A stretch of DNA of 37,344 nucleotides from an uncultured Thermoleophilia bacterium (GCA_903862845.1 CAIOZS010000050.1:1-37344), one strand, 5' to 3'; shown: positions 1 through 6,904, numbered from the stretch's first letter. Notes: generated by a model not told the origin, from the letters alone. Program-made: numbers and translations.

Positions 1-290
1 CCCCAGTCGAACCCCAGCCAGCGCACGTCGGCCTCGATGGCGTCGATGTACTCCTGCTCCTCTTTCATCGGGTTGGTGTCGTCGAAGCGCAGGTGACAGC
101 GCCCGCCGAGCTCCGTGGCGATGCCGAAGTTGAGGCAGATCGACTTGGCGTGGCCGATGTGGAGGTAGCCGTTCGGCTCGGGGGGGAAGCGGGTGACGAC
201 GGTCTGGTGCCGGCCCTCGCGCAGGTCGGCGGCGACGATCTCGCGGATAAAGTCGCCGCGTTCGGGCGAGGATGGTGTCGGGGTGCTCAC
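1..290 (-). CDS. glnS: Glutaminyl-tRNA synthetase, N-terminal part (cut by the window edge)
   Basis: The first 96 residues of a class I aminoacyl-tRNA synthetase that charges tRNA-Gln in the cytosol. The nucleotide-binding start of the Rossmann fold reads [18 protein letters not shown], with the HIGH-type motif as HIGH. It is followed by RFDDTNP and an EEQEYIDAI...WLGFDW stretch typical of GlnRS and bacterial GluRS/GlnRS relatives. The FPPEPNG form and the run into [10 protein letters not shown] favour GlnRS over GluRS. The start is a GTG at 290, giving an N-terminus of [19 protein letters not shown], close to the usual GlnRS lead-in. The gene runs off the left edge, so the anticodon-binding domain and KMSKS loop are not visible. 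Confidence 0.9.
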   Translation of the reverse strand, partial: MSTPTPSSPERGDFIREIVAADLREGRHQTVVTRFPPEPNGYLHIGHAKSICLNFGIATELGGRCHLRFDDTNPMKEEQEYIDAIEADVRWLGFDW

Positions 291-425
291 GAGGCCGAAG
301 GATAGCACAGGGCGGCGGCGGACGACCGGGCCGCGGACTGGGCGCGGGAGGCGCGGCGGGCGAGGAACTCGACCGCCGTCACTCAGCAAGCAGCGTGGAC
401 ACCGCGGCTGTGTGGCCCGAGCCGT

Positions 426-822
426 CTACGTTCGCTCGAGCCCACGCACGTACGGCCTGAGGTCCAGCGACCCCCAGCACTTCGCCGCCAGGTCACTTCC
501 CCGAGGCGGGAAGCCCGCGTGCAGCACCTTGCGACCCTTCGCGTTCAGGAGCTCCACGGCCGGGTCAAGTCGCGATCGGACGAAACGAGGACTGCCAATC
601 GTAGGCATCTTCCCAAGCGAGCTTGATCATGTCGGTGGCGATCGCTACATCGACGCCCTTCTCGTCGGTCAGCGAAAGTGGCACCCCAAAATGGCAGCAG
701 GTGCCGACGGGCCGATTCGTTGCGCTGAGCTGGGAGTTCCAGGAGTCGGCAAACACGCGGACTCGCTGAGGACGCAGAGCCTGTGCCACCGGCAAGTCCA
801 CGGTCACCCCCTTGGTCGACAA
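426..822 (-). pseudogene. Decayed NYN-domain (LabA-like) gene with two frameshifts
   Basis: Three minus-strand frames join into one NYN/PIN-like nuclease domain. The first holds RVRVFADSWN and EKGVDVAIATDMIKLAWEDAYD, the second continues LAVLVSSDRDLT, and the third continues PAVELLNAKGRKVLHAGFPP to LDLRPYV. Each break is repaired by adding one base to a short homopolymer (GATTGG to GATTTGG near 605; ACCCGG to ACCCCGG near 568), so sequencing error is possible. However, the stretch between the first Asp-bearing strand and EKGVDV is also much shorter than usual for NYN proteins, which favours true decay. Its start overlaps the stop of the response regulator by 19 bp. Family assignment is from motif memory. 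Confidence 0.6.
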
Positions 823-1472
823 TCGCCCCAGAGCCCGGTTTCCCAGGCCCAGGCGGCAATCTCGACGCGGTTGCGCACGCCGATCTTGTTCTGGATGCTG
901 GCGAGGTGGGTCTTGACCGTGCTGAGGGAGACGAAGAGCTCTCCGGCGATCTCGAGGTTGGTGCGACCCTTGGCGACGGCCCGTACTACCTCAATCTCCC
1001 GCACCGAGAGCGGCACAATGGGCTGGGCGTCGACCCACGCCTCGGCGGGCCTGAGGTGTTGAAGGAGACGAAGGGTCACGTGCGGCGAGATCAGTGCGTC
1101 GCCGGCGTGTGCGGCCCGAACGGCCTCGACGAGCATGGCGGGACCGGCGTCCTTGAGCACGAAGCCTACGGCGCCGGCCTGCAGGGCTCCGAAGACGTAC
1201 TCGTCGAGGTCGAAGGTGGTGACGATCACGACTCGAAGTGGGTCGGGCACGCCAGCGCCGGCGAGGGCGCGGGTAACCTCGATGCCGTCGCGGCCCGGCA
1301 TGCGGATGTCCACCAGACACACATCGGGCCGGAGTTGGCGCGCCAAGCGAATTGCTTCGGTTCCGTCGGCAGCTTCGCCGGCGACGATGATGTCGGGCTG
1401 GTTCTCGAGGATGAGGCGCAGCCCGCCGCGGATCATTGCCTGGTCGTCGGCGATGAGCACGCGGATCGTCAC
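804..1472 (-). CDS. NarL/FixJ-family response regulator with LuxR-type HTH
   Basis: A 222-residue cytosolic transcription regulator, partner of the histidine kinase encoded just upstream. The receiver domain (about 1-120) shows the acidic pair D9-D10, phosphoacceptor D55 in CLVDIRMPG, T85 and K107. The LuxR/GerE HTH (about 154-212) has PLSVREIEVVRAVAKGRTN and LSTVKTHLASIQNKIG. I chose the GTG start at 1472 because it forms a GTGA 4-bp overlap with the kinase stop and puts the receiver at residue 1; a longer upstream reading adds non-homologous sequence. The 4-bp overlap implies translational coupling. The regulated genes are unknown; the divergent CPBP protease at 2803 is a reasonable candidate by position only. 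Confidence 0.93.
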   Translation of the reverse strand: MTIRVLIADDQAMIRGGLRLILENQPDIIVAGEAADGTEAIRLARQLRPDVCLVDIRMPGRDGIEVTRALAGAGVPDPLRVVIVTTFDLDEYVFGALQAGAVGFVLKDAGPAMLVEAVRAAHAGDALISPHVTLRLLQHLRPAEAWVDAQPIVPLSVREIEVVRAVAKGRTNLEIAGELFVSLSTVKTHLASIQNKIGVRNRVEIAAWAWETGLWGDCRPRG

Positions 1473-2689
1473 GTCGCGGTCCTGGCCGTCAGGGGCAGCG
1501 CGGCGCGCACGATCCAACCGCCGTCGGGGCACGGCCCAGCGCTGAGCGTTCCGTCGAGGGCTTCGACTCGCTCGCGCATGCCGACGAGCCCGTAGCCGCC
1601 GCTATTGTCGAACCAGGACGGGCCCGTCGGGGCGTCATCAGTGACCTCGACGGTTACGCCGGAGCCCGTGTCGCTGACGATCACGGCGACGGTGCGCGCG
1701 GTCGGAGCGTGGCGCGCGACGTTGGTGAGGGCTTCTTGGACGACCCGGTAGACGGCTGTGGTCACCTCGGGCGGCCACGGGAGCTGGCTCGGGCTGCTGG
1801 GCAGATGAAGCTCGACGGTCGGGCCGTGATCTGCGAAGCGAGCCACGAGGTCGCTGAGTTGTTCGGGGCCAAGGGAGCGTCCGCCGGCGTCATCGCTGCT
1901 TCGGAGCAGACCGATCACACGCCGCATGGCGGCCAACGCGTCAGTGCCGGACGACTCGATCCCAGCCAAAGTGCTCGGGAGGGTCTCGGGGTGCTTGGCG
2001 CCTACGAGGCTTGCCGCCTGGGCCTGGATGACGACTGCCGTGATGTGGTGGGCGACGACATCATGGAGCTCTCGCGCCAGCTCCAGGCGCTCGTCCCGTC
2101 GGGCGGCGTCCACCGCGTCGCGGCGGCGGGCATCGAGGTAGCGCAGCCACAGCCCGACTCCGACCGCGCCGCCCCAGGACAGCACACCAAGGATCATCAG
2201 GGGGAAGACGGTCGGTCGGACGACGACCGCGCCAGCCACCACCACCGCTCGGCCGGCCACCATCACCGCCGCTCCGGCGAGGGCAACAGCCGCCGCGGGA
2301 AGGGGCGCAGCAGTCCGCATGCAGGCGGCTCCCAGCACGAGCAAGGCGACTGTGGCCGCGACGCCTGGCTGGGTAGGCAGGTCGGCTGCGCCTGCCACGA
2401 CTGCAGCCGCCCCGCTTGCCATCAGGCCCGCGACCGCGGCCCAGGTCCGGTTCCGGTTCCGCACGAAGGCCAAGGCACCGAGAATCCCGCCGACAGCCAG
2501 CTCGAAGGCCCAGTTGCCGCCGTGGGCGGCTACCCGGACGGCATCGGCCGCGAGGATCGCGGCGAATACCAGCCCCCATCCGATGTTCGTCGCGGTTGCG
2601 ACGCCGCCGATGCTTCGGTCAAAGAGGTTCACCGACTGCCATTCTACGCGGTGGCTATCACCTGAGGAATCGGCCGAAAGGACGGTCAT
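1469..2689 (-). CDS. NarL-family sensor histidine kinase (HisKA_3)
   Basis: A 406-residue membrane sensor kinase. Residues about 30-185 are strongly hydrophobic with five or six predicted membrane spans and little extracytoplasmic sequence, as in intramembrane-sensing kinases of actinobacteria. The HisKA_3 dimerisation helix carries the phosphorylated His in ELARELHDVVAHH (H209). The ATPase domain has the N box QEALTNVARHA and the G box GGYGLVGMRERV near the C-terminus. It overlaps the response regulator by 4 bp, so the two form an operon. The first 25 residues are not obviously membrane-bound, and the exact start is uncertain. The signal is not deducible from the sequence. Confidence 0.92.
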   Translation of the reverse strand: MTVLSADSSGDSHRVEWQSVNLFDRSIGGVATATNIGWGLVFAAILAADAVRVAAHGGNWAFELAVGGILGALAFVRNRNRTWAAVAGLMASGAAAVVAGAADLPTQPGVAATVALLVLGAACMRTAAPLPAAAVALAGAAVMVAGRAVVVAGAVVVRPTVFPLMILGVLSWGGAVGVGLWLRYLDARRRDAVDAARRDERLELARELHDVVAHHITAVVIQAQAASLVGAKHPETLPSTLAGIESSGTDALAAMRRVIGLLRSSDDAGGRSLGPEQLSDLVARFADHGPTVELHLPSSPSQLPWPPEVTTAVYRVVQEALTNVARHAPTARTVAVIVSDTGSGVTVEVTDDAPTGPSWFDNSGGYGLVGMRERVEALDGTLSAGPCPDGGWIVRAALPLTARTAT

Positions 2690-2802
2690 CGGCGAGCTCA
2701 GATCGTTCTATCGGTCGATGTCGGCCGCACGACTGTCGTCGAAGATGTCCTCATGAACGCCTCCACGCTCATCGTCGACGTGACCTGCTGGTCGCTGGGC
2801 CT

Positions 2803-3531
2803 ATGACAGTCACTCGCGCGCAGCTTGAGCTGGACCCGGTGCGCCTGCGCTGGCGCTCGATTGACGCGGTCATCTTCCTCGGCTACTACGGGCTCTTCAT
2901 GGCCTACAACTTCGTGGCGCGGGAAACGGAGCCGCTCCATTGGGTCAGCCTCGTGCTGTTCCCACTGGCCATTGTCTACGGGCTGACCAGGATGGTGTAC
3001 CGTGGCGATCTGGGCGACGCCCTCGCCTCGGTCGGCCTGAGGCGCGGCGCCTTGCGGTCAGGTCTGCTTCTGGCTGGTGCGGTCGGGCTTGGTCTCAGCT
3101 GCGTCCAGCTCTCTATCTCGGACAAGCGTCACGAGATCTGGCCGATCATCACCAGCGGCAAGGTCCTGCTCTACTTGCCGTTGGTCATCGTCCTGTTGTT
3201 CGTGGCGGCCGGCTTCACCGAGGAGCTCTTCTTCCGCGGCGTGCTCCAAACGCGGCTGGCCGCCTGGTGGGGGCATGAGGTCTGGGCGGCGATTGCCGCA
3301 GCCGTGCTCTTCGGCCTCTATCACTTCCCCTACATCTACTTCCTGAGTAGCTCCAACCTCCGGGGACACGCGCTGGGCGCTCTCGGTGAGTGCGGCATGG
3401 ATGCCTTGGCCGGCCTTGCCATCGGCTTGGTCTATTGGCGTTCTCGCAAGAACCTGCTCGCCGCCGTTGTGACGCACGTCCTTATCGGCGCTCTGCCAGC
3501 ACTCACGCTGATCCATTTCGGTCCGCGCTGA
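2803..3531 (+). CDS. CPBP-family intramembrane metalloprotease (Abi/CAAX-like)
   Basis: A polytopic membrane protein of 242 residues. It has the three CPBP motifs: EELFFR (EExxxR), FGLYH (FxxxH) and a late THVLIG in the position of HxxxN, where the usual Asn is replaced by Gly. Bacterial members are putative intramembrane proteases or bacteriocin-immunity proteins; the substrate here is unknown. The ATG at 2803 is preferred because the family N-terminus (LDPVRLRWRSIDAVIFLGYYG) starts soon after it, and the longer upstream reading is Arg-rich shadow sequence. It diverges from the two-component operon across about 110 bp, so shared control is plausible but unproven. Confidence 0.85.
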   Translation: MTVTRAQLELDPVRLRWRSIDAVIFLGYYGLFMAYNFVARETEPLHWVSLVLFPLAIVYGLTRMVYRGDLGDALASVGLRRGALRSGLLLAGAVGLGLSCVQLSISDKRHEIWPIITSGKVLLYLPLVIVLLFVAAGFTEELFFRGVLQTRLAAWWGHEVWAAIAAAVLFGLYHFPYIYFLSSSNLRGHALGALGECGMDALAGLAIGLVYWRSRKNLLAAVVTHVLIGALPALTLIHFGPR

Positions 3532-3535
3532 GGCC

Positions 3536-3733
3536 ATGGTCCAAGAGTCAGCGAGTTGGGCGCTCGTCGCCTACAGGGTCGAGGCCGACCACGTGAAGGT
3601 CTGGCAGACGGTCGGCAAGCTGCGCCGCCGGCACGGGCTCGTGATGAGCAGCGAGCCACGCGAGCCGGGCTACCGGGTCGAGGGCTGGACCTGGGAGGCG
3701 CGAAGGGTGAGGAGCTTGGTGCGGCAGGGGTAG
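3536..3733 (+). CDS. Hypothetical 65-aa protein ending in WTWEARRVRS tail
   Basis: A short reading frame 4 bp after the CPBP protease stop. It reads as a basic soluble peptide with no family I recognise. Its last 15 residues (WTWEARRVRSLVRQG then stop) recur almost unchanged at the end of another plus-strand frame at 6839-6886, with synonymous and conservative changes. That argues the segment was once translated. It may be an intact small gene or the 3' remnant of a larger one whose 5' part is lost. It sits at the lower-coordinate edge of the cassette-like gene array. Confidence 0.35.
   Translation: MVQESASWALVAYRVEADHVKVWQTVGKLRRRHGLVMSSEPREPGYRVEGWTWEARRVRSLVRQG
3686..3733 (+). repeat. WTWEARRVRS element, copy A
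   Basis: A 48-bp segment encoding WTWEARRVRSLVRQG plus stop. It matches copy B at 6839-6886 in the same strand and reading frame (shared core TGGGAGGCGCG...GGGTGAGGAGC). The two copies bracket the 3.8-6.6 kb cassette-like array. A third, weaker match (15 identical bases, GGGAGGCGCGGCGGG) lies at 346-360. Confidence 0.5.
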
Positions 3734-3816
3734 TCGGGAGCGTCAGAGGCGCAGGTGTTGCACTTCGGACTTGAACTTACGCGGCTCTCGGGCTGCGGCT
3801 GCGAGGCGGCGATACG

Positions 3817-4443
3817 TCACTGAAGTCGCCGGATTCCCGCCGTGCCAACGCCATCTTCCCAGGGCAGAATCTGGAGCCGAGGCCAGACCATGCTCCAGCG
3901 CTCGACCTTGGCGGCGTAGATGTCGGGCGTGATCTGCACCCTGTTGGGCCGGACGATGAGTTCGAGCAGATCGTCGGTGCTGAATGGCGCCTCGACTAGG
4001 AGGGTCCCGTTCTCTCGGCGGACACCGATCGCCGCAGCTGTCGTCGGCCAGGAGGCAAGCGCATCTTCGCACGAGGAGTAGGGCTGGATTTCGTAGCCGA
4101 AGCGGGAGGCGTACCAAAGATGGACACGTGCCTGGTTCTTGACGTCGGGGCGAAGAGGCAGATCGGAGAGTAGGTCGCGCACGCACGCCACCACCTCGTC
4201 CTCCGCGCGCGCAGACAGGTCCACGTCGAAGTAGGCGATGTCGAAATCGTCGATGCCCGTGGCAGCCGAGTTCCCGTGCGCCACGTTCCACACGGTCTGC
4301 GCGATGCAGCCGCCTCCGAGATACCAGTTCGGCAGGTCCAGCACGGCGAGGCGCTCGAGACACTCGCCCACGAGCTCGTTGCAGTCGAGGTCCCGCTGCA
4401 GACGCTCGGTGGCGATTGGCGCAGGTCGAGTATCGTCCTCCAT
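3817..4443 (-). CDS. Nucleotidyltransferase family protein (COG3575/NTP_transf_6-like)
   Basis: A 208-residue cytosolic protein resembling the PF06042-type nucleotidyltransferase fold. It has WYLGGGCIAQTVWN, corresponding to the G[G]x(n) substrate strand, followed by IDDFDIAYFDVDLS, which supplies the acidic metal-binding residues, and a C-terminal DIYAAKVERWSMVWPRL typical of the family. The biochemical substrate of this family is unknown. I chose the ATG at 4443; an in-frame TTG at 4473 would lengthen it without homologous sequence. It is the last gene of the minus-strand cassette-like array, and no convincing attC lies after its stop. Confidence 0.8.
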   Translation of the reverse strand: MEDDTRPAPIATERLQRDLDCNELVGECLERLAVLDLPNWYLGGGCIAQTVWNVAHGNSAATGIDDFDIAYFDVDLSARAEDEVVACVRDLLSDLPLRPDVKNQARVHLWYASRFGYEIQPYSSCEDALASWPTTAAAIGVRRENGTLLVEAPFSTDDLLELIVRPNRVQITPDIYAAKVERWSMVWPRLQILPWEDGVGTAGIRRLQ

Positions 4444-4468
4444 TGGGCACCGCCTCACATGCGACCTC

Positions 4469-4572
4469 GACAAACGCTAGTCCGTATGACGCCCGGCGCG
4501 TAGCCTGCAAACCACGGCTCCGCGCGCCTGCGGCTGCAGCTTACTGTCGGGGCCGTGGTTTGCAGGTTGACG
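4469..4572 (-). other. Degenerate attC-like palindrome
   Basis: On the minus strand the segment starts with CGTCAAC and ends with GTTTGTC. The conserved AAC and GTT triplets are kept, but flanking heptamer positions deviate from RYYYAAC/GTTRRRY. Inside is a perfect 15-bp inverted repeat, CCTGCAAACCACGGC and its complement (4504-4518 and 4552-4566), with a GCGT/ACGC extension beyond an internal loop. It lies where the attC of the HAD cassette should be. It could equally be a strong rho-independent-like hairpin without a U-tract; the arms are asymmetric relative to the heptamers. Confidence 0.4.
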
Positions 4573-5187
4573 CGCTTGTTCTACGGGCCGCTCACACAGG
4601 CCTTCCGCCACCAGGACGTCGCGGCAAGACCCGGGACTGTCGGCGAGATATGCCCGGATGCCGAGGTCGCGGGCGGCGTCGACACAGGTCGGCGAATCAT
4701 CGAAGAAGTAGGCCGCGTCAGGCTTGACCGCGAGCCGCTCGAGCACCATCTCGAAGACGTCGCGATCGGGCTTGATGCGCCCGAGGAGATGCGACGAGAA
4801 CGCGGCGTCGAAGTGCTCGGTGAATCCGCCGAACCGAGCCCAGTGGAGTTCGTTGCAGTTACTGAGGCAGGCGACCTGATGATGAGGACGTAGCTCGGCG
4901 ATCAGCGCGAGCGAGTCCGGCCAGAAGGCGCGCGGCCAGGTGACGAACTCGGCGAGGAACTCGCCCGGGGAGAGCGCGAGGTCCCATTCGGCGATGAAGC
5001 TCGCCGCAAAGGCGGCCGGGTCGCTGCGGCCGAGTTCGAAGGCGCGGACGGATTTGGAGGCAAGCCAGCGGTCCCGCGTCGCCCCGGCGTCAATGGGCTC
5101 GGGGAGAAGCTCGCCGAGCGCGCTGAGAGTGGCGTTCTCGACGAGAACGCCGCCCAGGTCGAAGACGATTGTCGGCGGTCGCTTCAT
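4477..5187 (-). CDS. HAD-superfamily hydrolase (YihX/HAD-IA-like phosphatase)
   Basis: A cytosolic phosphatase-like protein of 236 residues. Motif I is VFDLGGVL (nucleophile D10), motif II LSNCNE, motif III the Lys in GRIKPD, and motif IV FFDDSP. The FDLGGVL form is typical of the HAD-IA group acting on small sugar or nucleotide phosphates. The recognisable domain ends near residue 200. The last 35 residues are encoded by the palindrome at 4504-4566 and read like translated non-coding DNA, a common trait of integron cassette genes whose stop lies in attC. The start at 5187 lies only 7 bp from a GTTAGGC core site and has no Shine-Dalgarno, also cassette-like. Confidence 0.85.
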   Translation of the reverse strand: MKRPPTIVFDLGGVLVENATLSALGELLPEPIDAGATRDRWLASKSVRAFELGRSDPAAFAASFIAEWDLALSPGEFLAEFVTWPRAFWPDSLALIAELRPHHQVACLSNCNELHWARFGGFTEHFDAAFSSHLLGRIKPDRDVFEMVLERLAVKPDAAYFFDDSPTCVDAARDLGIRAYLADSPGSCRDVLVAEGLCERPVEQARQPANHGPDSKLQPQARGAVVCRLRAGRHTD

Positions 5188-5194
5188 GTGCTGT

Positions 5195-5254
5195 GCCTAA
5201 CGCGGTGCGGATATCCCGCGAGCACGGCGAGTCGGGTTGATCCGCTGGTTGGCG
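5195..5254 (-). other. attC-like recombination site between GNAT and HAD genes
   Basis: A 60-bp palindromic site. On the minus strand it runs from CGCCAAC (one AAC core, deviating from RYYYAAC at two positions) to a perfect GTTAGGC core in the common context GCGTTAGGC. Inner arms GCGGAT/ATCCGC and CCCG/CGGG pair with unpaired spacers between them, which is the L box/UCS/VTS arrangement of attC sites. It starts 10 bp after the GNAT stop and ends 7 bp before the HAD start codon, the usual cassette spacing. Confidence 0.65.
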
Positions 5255-5264
5255 GCCCTTGCAC

Positions 5265-5762
5265 TCAGAGAAACCGCTCCACGATGACCTCGGCAACGTA
5301 CCGGCCATCGACCTTGAGATGGCGCTCTGCCCTGCCCACGACACGGAATCCCTGCCCCGCGTAGGCGGCGAGTGCCGGCGGGTTGTCCTCCCGGATGTAG
5401 GTGAACAGCTTCTCGTAGCCCTTGACGCGGGCGGCGGCAAACGTCGCCGCGAAGAGTCGGGAGGCGACCTGCTGGCGGCGGCAGGCGGCGTCGACGTAGG
5501 TGCCGAGCACGCCGACGTGGTCGAAGAGACTCGTGTACGTGGCAAAGGGCTCCAGGCTCTGGAAGCCGACGAGCAGCCCGTCGCCGCGGCGTAGCGCAAC
5601 GTGAAACACGCCCCGGGAGGGGAAGCCGGCGATGTAGCCGCGCTCGTCTGACTCGGTGAGTGGAGCGTCGAACGCTACCGCCTCCGACTCGATGATGGGG
5701 TTCAGGACGCCGAGGACCGCGGCTGCGTCGTCTGCGCGTGCCTCACGGATGATGAGGTCCAT
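5265..5762 (-). CDS. GNAT-family N-acetyltransferase (phosphinothricin acetyltransferase-like)
   Basis: A 165-residue cytosolic acetyl-CoA-dependent acyltransferase. The order of segments matches the PAT/YncA subgroup: MDLIIREARADDAAAVLGVL at the N-terminus, VAFDAPLTESDERGYI, GFQSLEPF, a LGTYVDAACRRQQVASRLF acetyl-CoA loop, then FTYIREDNPPALAAYAGQGF and a VDGRYVAEVIVER end. Members acetylate small amines or toxic amino acids, but the substrate here is unknown. The ATG at 5762 with GGAG upstream is preferred to the ATG at 5819, which lies inside the adjacent attC. Flanked by attC-like sites on both sides, it is the best-delimited cassette in the window. Confidence 0.88.
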   Translation of the reverse strand: MDLIIREARADDAAAVLGVLNPIIESEAVAFDAPLTESDERGYIAGFPSRGVFHVALRRGDGLLVGFQSLEPFATYTSLFDHVGVLGTYVDAACRRQQVASRLFAATFAAARVKGYEKLFTYIREDNPPALAAYAGQGFRVVGRAERHLKVDGRYVAEVIVERFL

Positions 5763-5801
5763 CTGCCGCTCCGAGTCGAATCCTGCTACCGACGTTGGTC
5801 C

Positions 5802-5894
5802 GCCCAACGTGTTGCACATGAGCTGCAGGCCATCGCTGCCCTTACGTGCCGCATCATACCTGCGGGGCCTGTCTGCTCGATGTGCTTGTTAGAC
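5802..5894 (-). other. attC recombination site between phosphorylase and GNAT genes
   Basis: A 93-bp site with the full integron attC plan. Reading the minus strand: GTCTAAC (matches RYYYAAC), then GCACATCGAGC, a CAGGCC arm, a 30-nt centre, GGCCTG, GCTCATGTGC, and finally GTTGGGC (matches GTTRRRY). The L-type arms pair over 10 bp with one extra C (GCACAT-C-GAGC against GCTCATGTGC), as expected for the extrahelical base that sets recombination polarity. The stop codon of the phosphorylase gene lies inside the site. This is the strongest attC in the window. Confidence 0.82.
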
Positions 5895-6588
5895 CGCGCA
5901 TCGCTGCGACCCAGACGACGAGAACGTCTGCCAGGTGCGGGACGACTTCCTCGAGACTGGCGTGGAAGTCAGCCGCAGCGGTGGCATCGGCCGCGTCGGT
6001 GATGACGCGCAGCTCGACGAACCGTCGCCCGCTGAAGGCCGCCGCCCGCGCCGCTCCGGCTCCCTCCCAGGCCACGCAGAGCGCACCGGTCTCGGCGTGC
6101 AACTCGCCAGCCCTGGCGGAGTCGATGACGTCCTCGTCCCCGCTGGCGATGGGACCGCTCAGGATGCTGAAGCCGCCGGGCCAGTCGGAAGTCACGGCTA
6201 GGATCTCCCGCACCACACTTGGATCGGCTCTGTGGACGGGTAGCGGCTCGGCGACAAAGCGGAGCTTGTAGTCGTGCTCGACCGAACAGCTTCCAATGAC
6301 CACGTCACCCCACCGAGCGGTGGCGCTGAGGGAGCCCGCCCCCCCCGCGCAGACGACCGTCTGGACGTGCGGCAGCAGGTCGAGCAAGTGCTGGGTTTGC
6401 ACCGCAAGCTGGACCTTGCCGTGCCCTCCGACAGCCACGGCGAGTTCGAGTGCCTCCAGGAACGCGACGTCGAGCTGCCCTATGCGACGGACGGACTGCT
6501 CCTGGCCAAGTGCGCTCAGCGCAGCGAGGAGCGGTGCCGACTCATCGGCCTGTGGAACCATCACGAGTGTCTTGATCGTAGTGGTCAT
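5854..6588 (-). CDS. Purine nucleosidase/phosphorylase-like protein (PNP_UDP_1 fold, MTAN-like)
   Basis: A 244-residue cytosolic protein of the nucleoside phosphorylase-I superfamily, whose members split the N-glycosidic bond of nucleosides. Visible pieces are VAVGGHGKVQLA (start of the phosphate/base region), VVCAGGAGSLS followed by GDVVIG, and ETGALCVAWEGAGAARAA, which matches the ME-x-AAVA active-site helix with the usual Met-Glu written as Trp-Glu, then LRVITDAAD, the catalytic-Asp loop. It is probably an MTA/SAH-nucleosidase-like enzyme, though the substrate is not certain. The ATG at 6588 fits the family start (TIKTLVMVPQ); a longer reading passes through a core site at 6609. The C-terminal dozen residues are encoded by attC DNA. 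Confidence 0.78.
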   Translation of the reverse strand: MTTTIKTLVMVPQADESAPLLAALSALGQEQSVRRIGQLDVAFLEALELAVAVGGHGKVQLAVQTQHLLDLLPHVQTVVCAGGAGSLSATARWGDVVIGSCSVEHDYKLRFVAEPLPVHRADPSVVREILAVTSDWPGGFSILSGPIASGDEDVIDSARAGELHAETGALCVAWEGAGAARAAAFSGRRFVELRVITDAADATAAADFHASLEEVVPHLADVLVVWVAAMRGLTSTSSRQAPQV

Positions 6589-6608
6589 GGGTGGGCGTCC
6601 GATCGTCG

Positions 6609-6715
6609 GTCTAACTAGCATTCGGCAGACTGCGTAAGACCTTCAACGCGGCTGCTCCTTCCGCCCAAGACCATAGCACCCAACCTGACGAGGCGGCATA
6701 TCCAGACTGCGTAAG
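6609..6715 (-). other. Cassette-array boundary: lone core site plus 13-bp direct repeats (attI-like)
   Basis: Twenty bp upstream of the phosphorylase ATG the minus strand reads GTTAGAC (6609-6615), a perfect GTTRRRY core. No matching RYYYAAC lies within 130 bp upstream, so this is not a complete attC. Instead the 13-mer CTTACGCAGTCTG occurs twice on the same strand (6626-6638 and 6703-6715). A simple core preceded by direct repeats is the plan of an attI site, and the TTACGCAG word also occurs in attI1 as I remember it. No integrase gene is next to it, so the assignment is tentative. Confidence 0.35.
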
Positions 6716-6838
6716 CCCCAGGACTATTCACCCCTCCCAGCGCCCGCTGTCTACGCTGCCGCCGCGCACCAAGCGCAAGCATCGCAGCCTTACCACCTCT
6801 GCCGCAGCTGCGGCACCCCCGTCGCACTGGACCACTAC

Positions 6839-6886
6839 TGGACATGGGAGGCGCGGCGGGTGAGGAGCACGTTGAGGAGCGGGTGA
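6839..6886 (+). repeat. WTWEARRVRS element, copy B
   Basis: A 48-bp segment encoding WTWEARRVRSTLRSG plus stop, homologous to copy A at 3686-3733. Differences are mostly conservative or in third positions, and both end at a stop codon, so this is a coding-level similarity rather than a chance GC word. It lies just outside the upstream boundary of the cassette-like array. Confidence 0.5.
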
Positions 6887-6904
6887 GATCTTCTGGACTT
6901 CGAC

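Larger units (their letters stand above)
6589..6904. other. Gap between cassette array and ECF operon
   Basis: There is no complete gene here. It holds the core site and direct repeats at 6609-6715, and a plus-strand frame open from 6686 to 6886 with no usual start codon. That frame contains a CRSCGTP half zinc-ribbon and ends in WTWEARRVRSTLRSG. It looks like the 3' remnant of a gene. Confidence 0.5.

Noticed and set aside
346-360. Third copy of the WTWEARRVRS element near glnS
   Set aside because: Only 15 GC-rich bases match exactly and the surrounding frame does not continue the similarity, so chance is likely.
3734-3816. Expected attC after the nucleotidyltransferase gene
   Set aside because: Only GTGCAAC and GTTCAAG words are present, in the wrong order and without a pairing stem.
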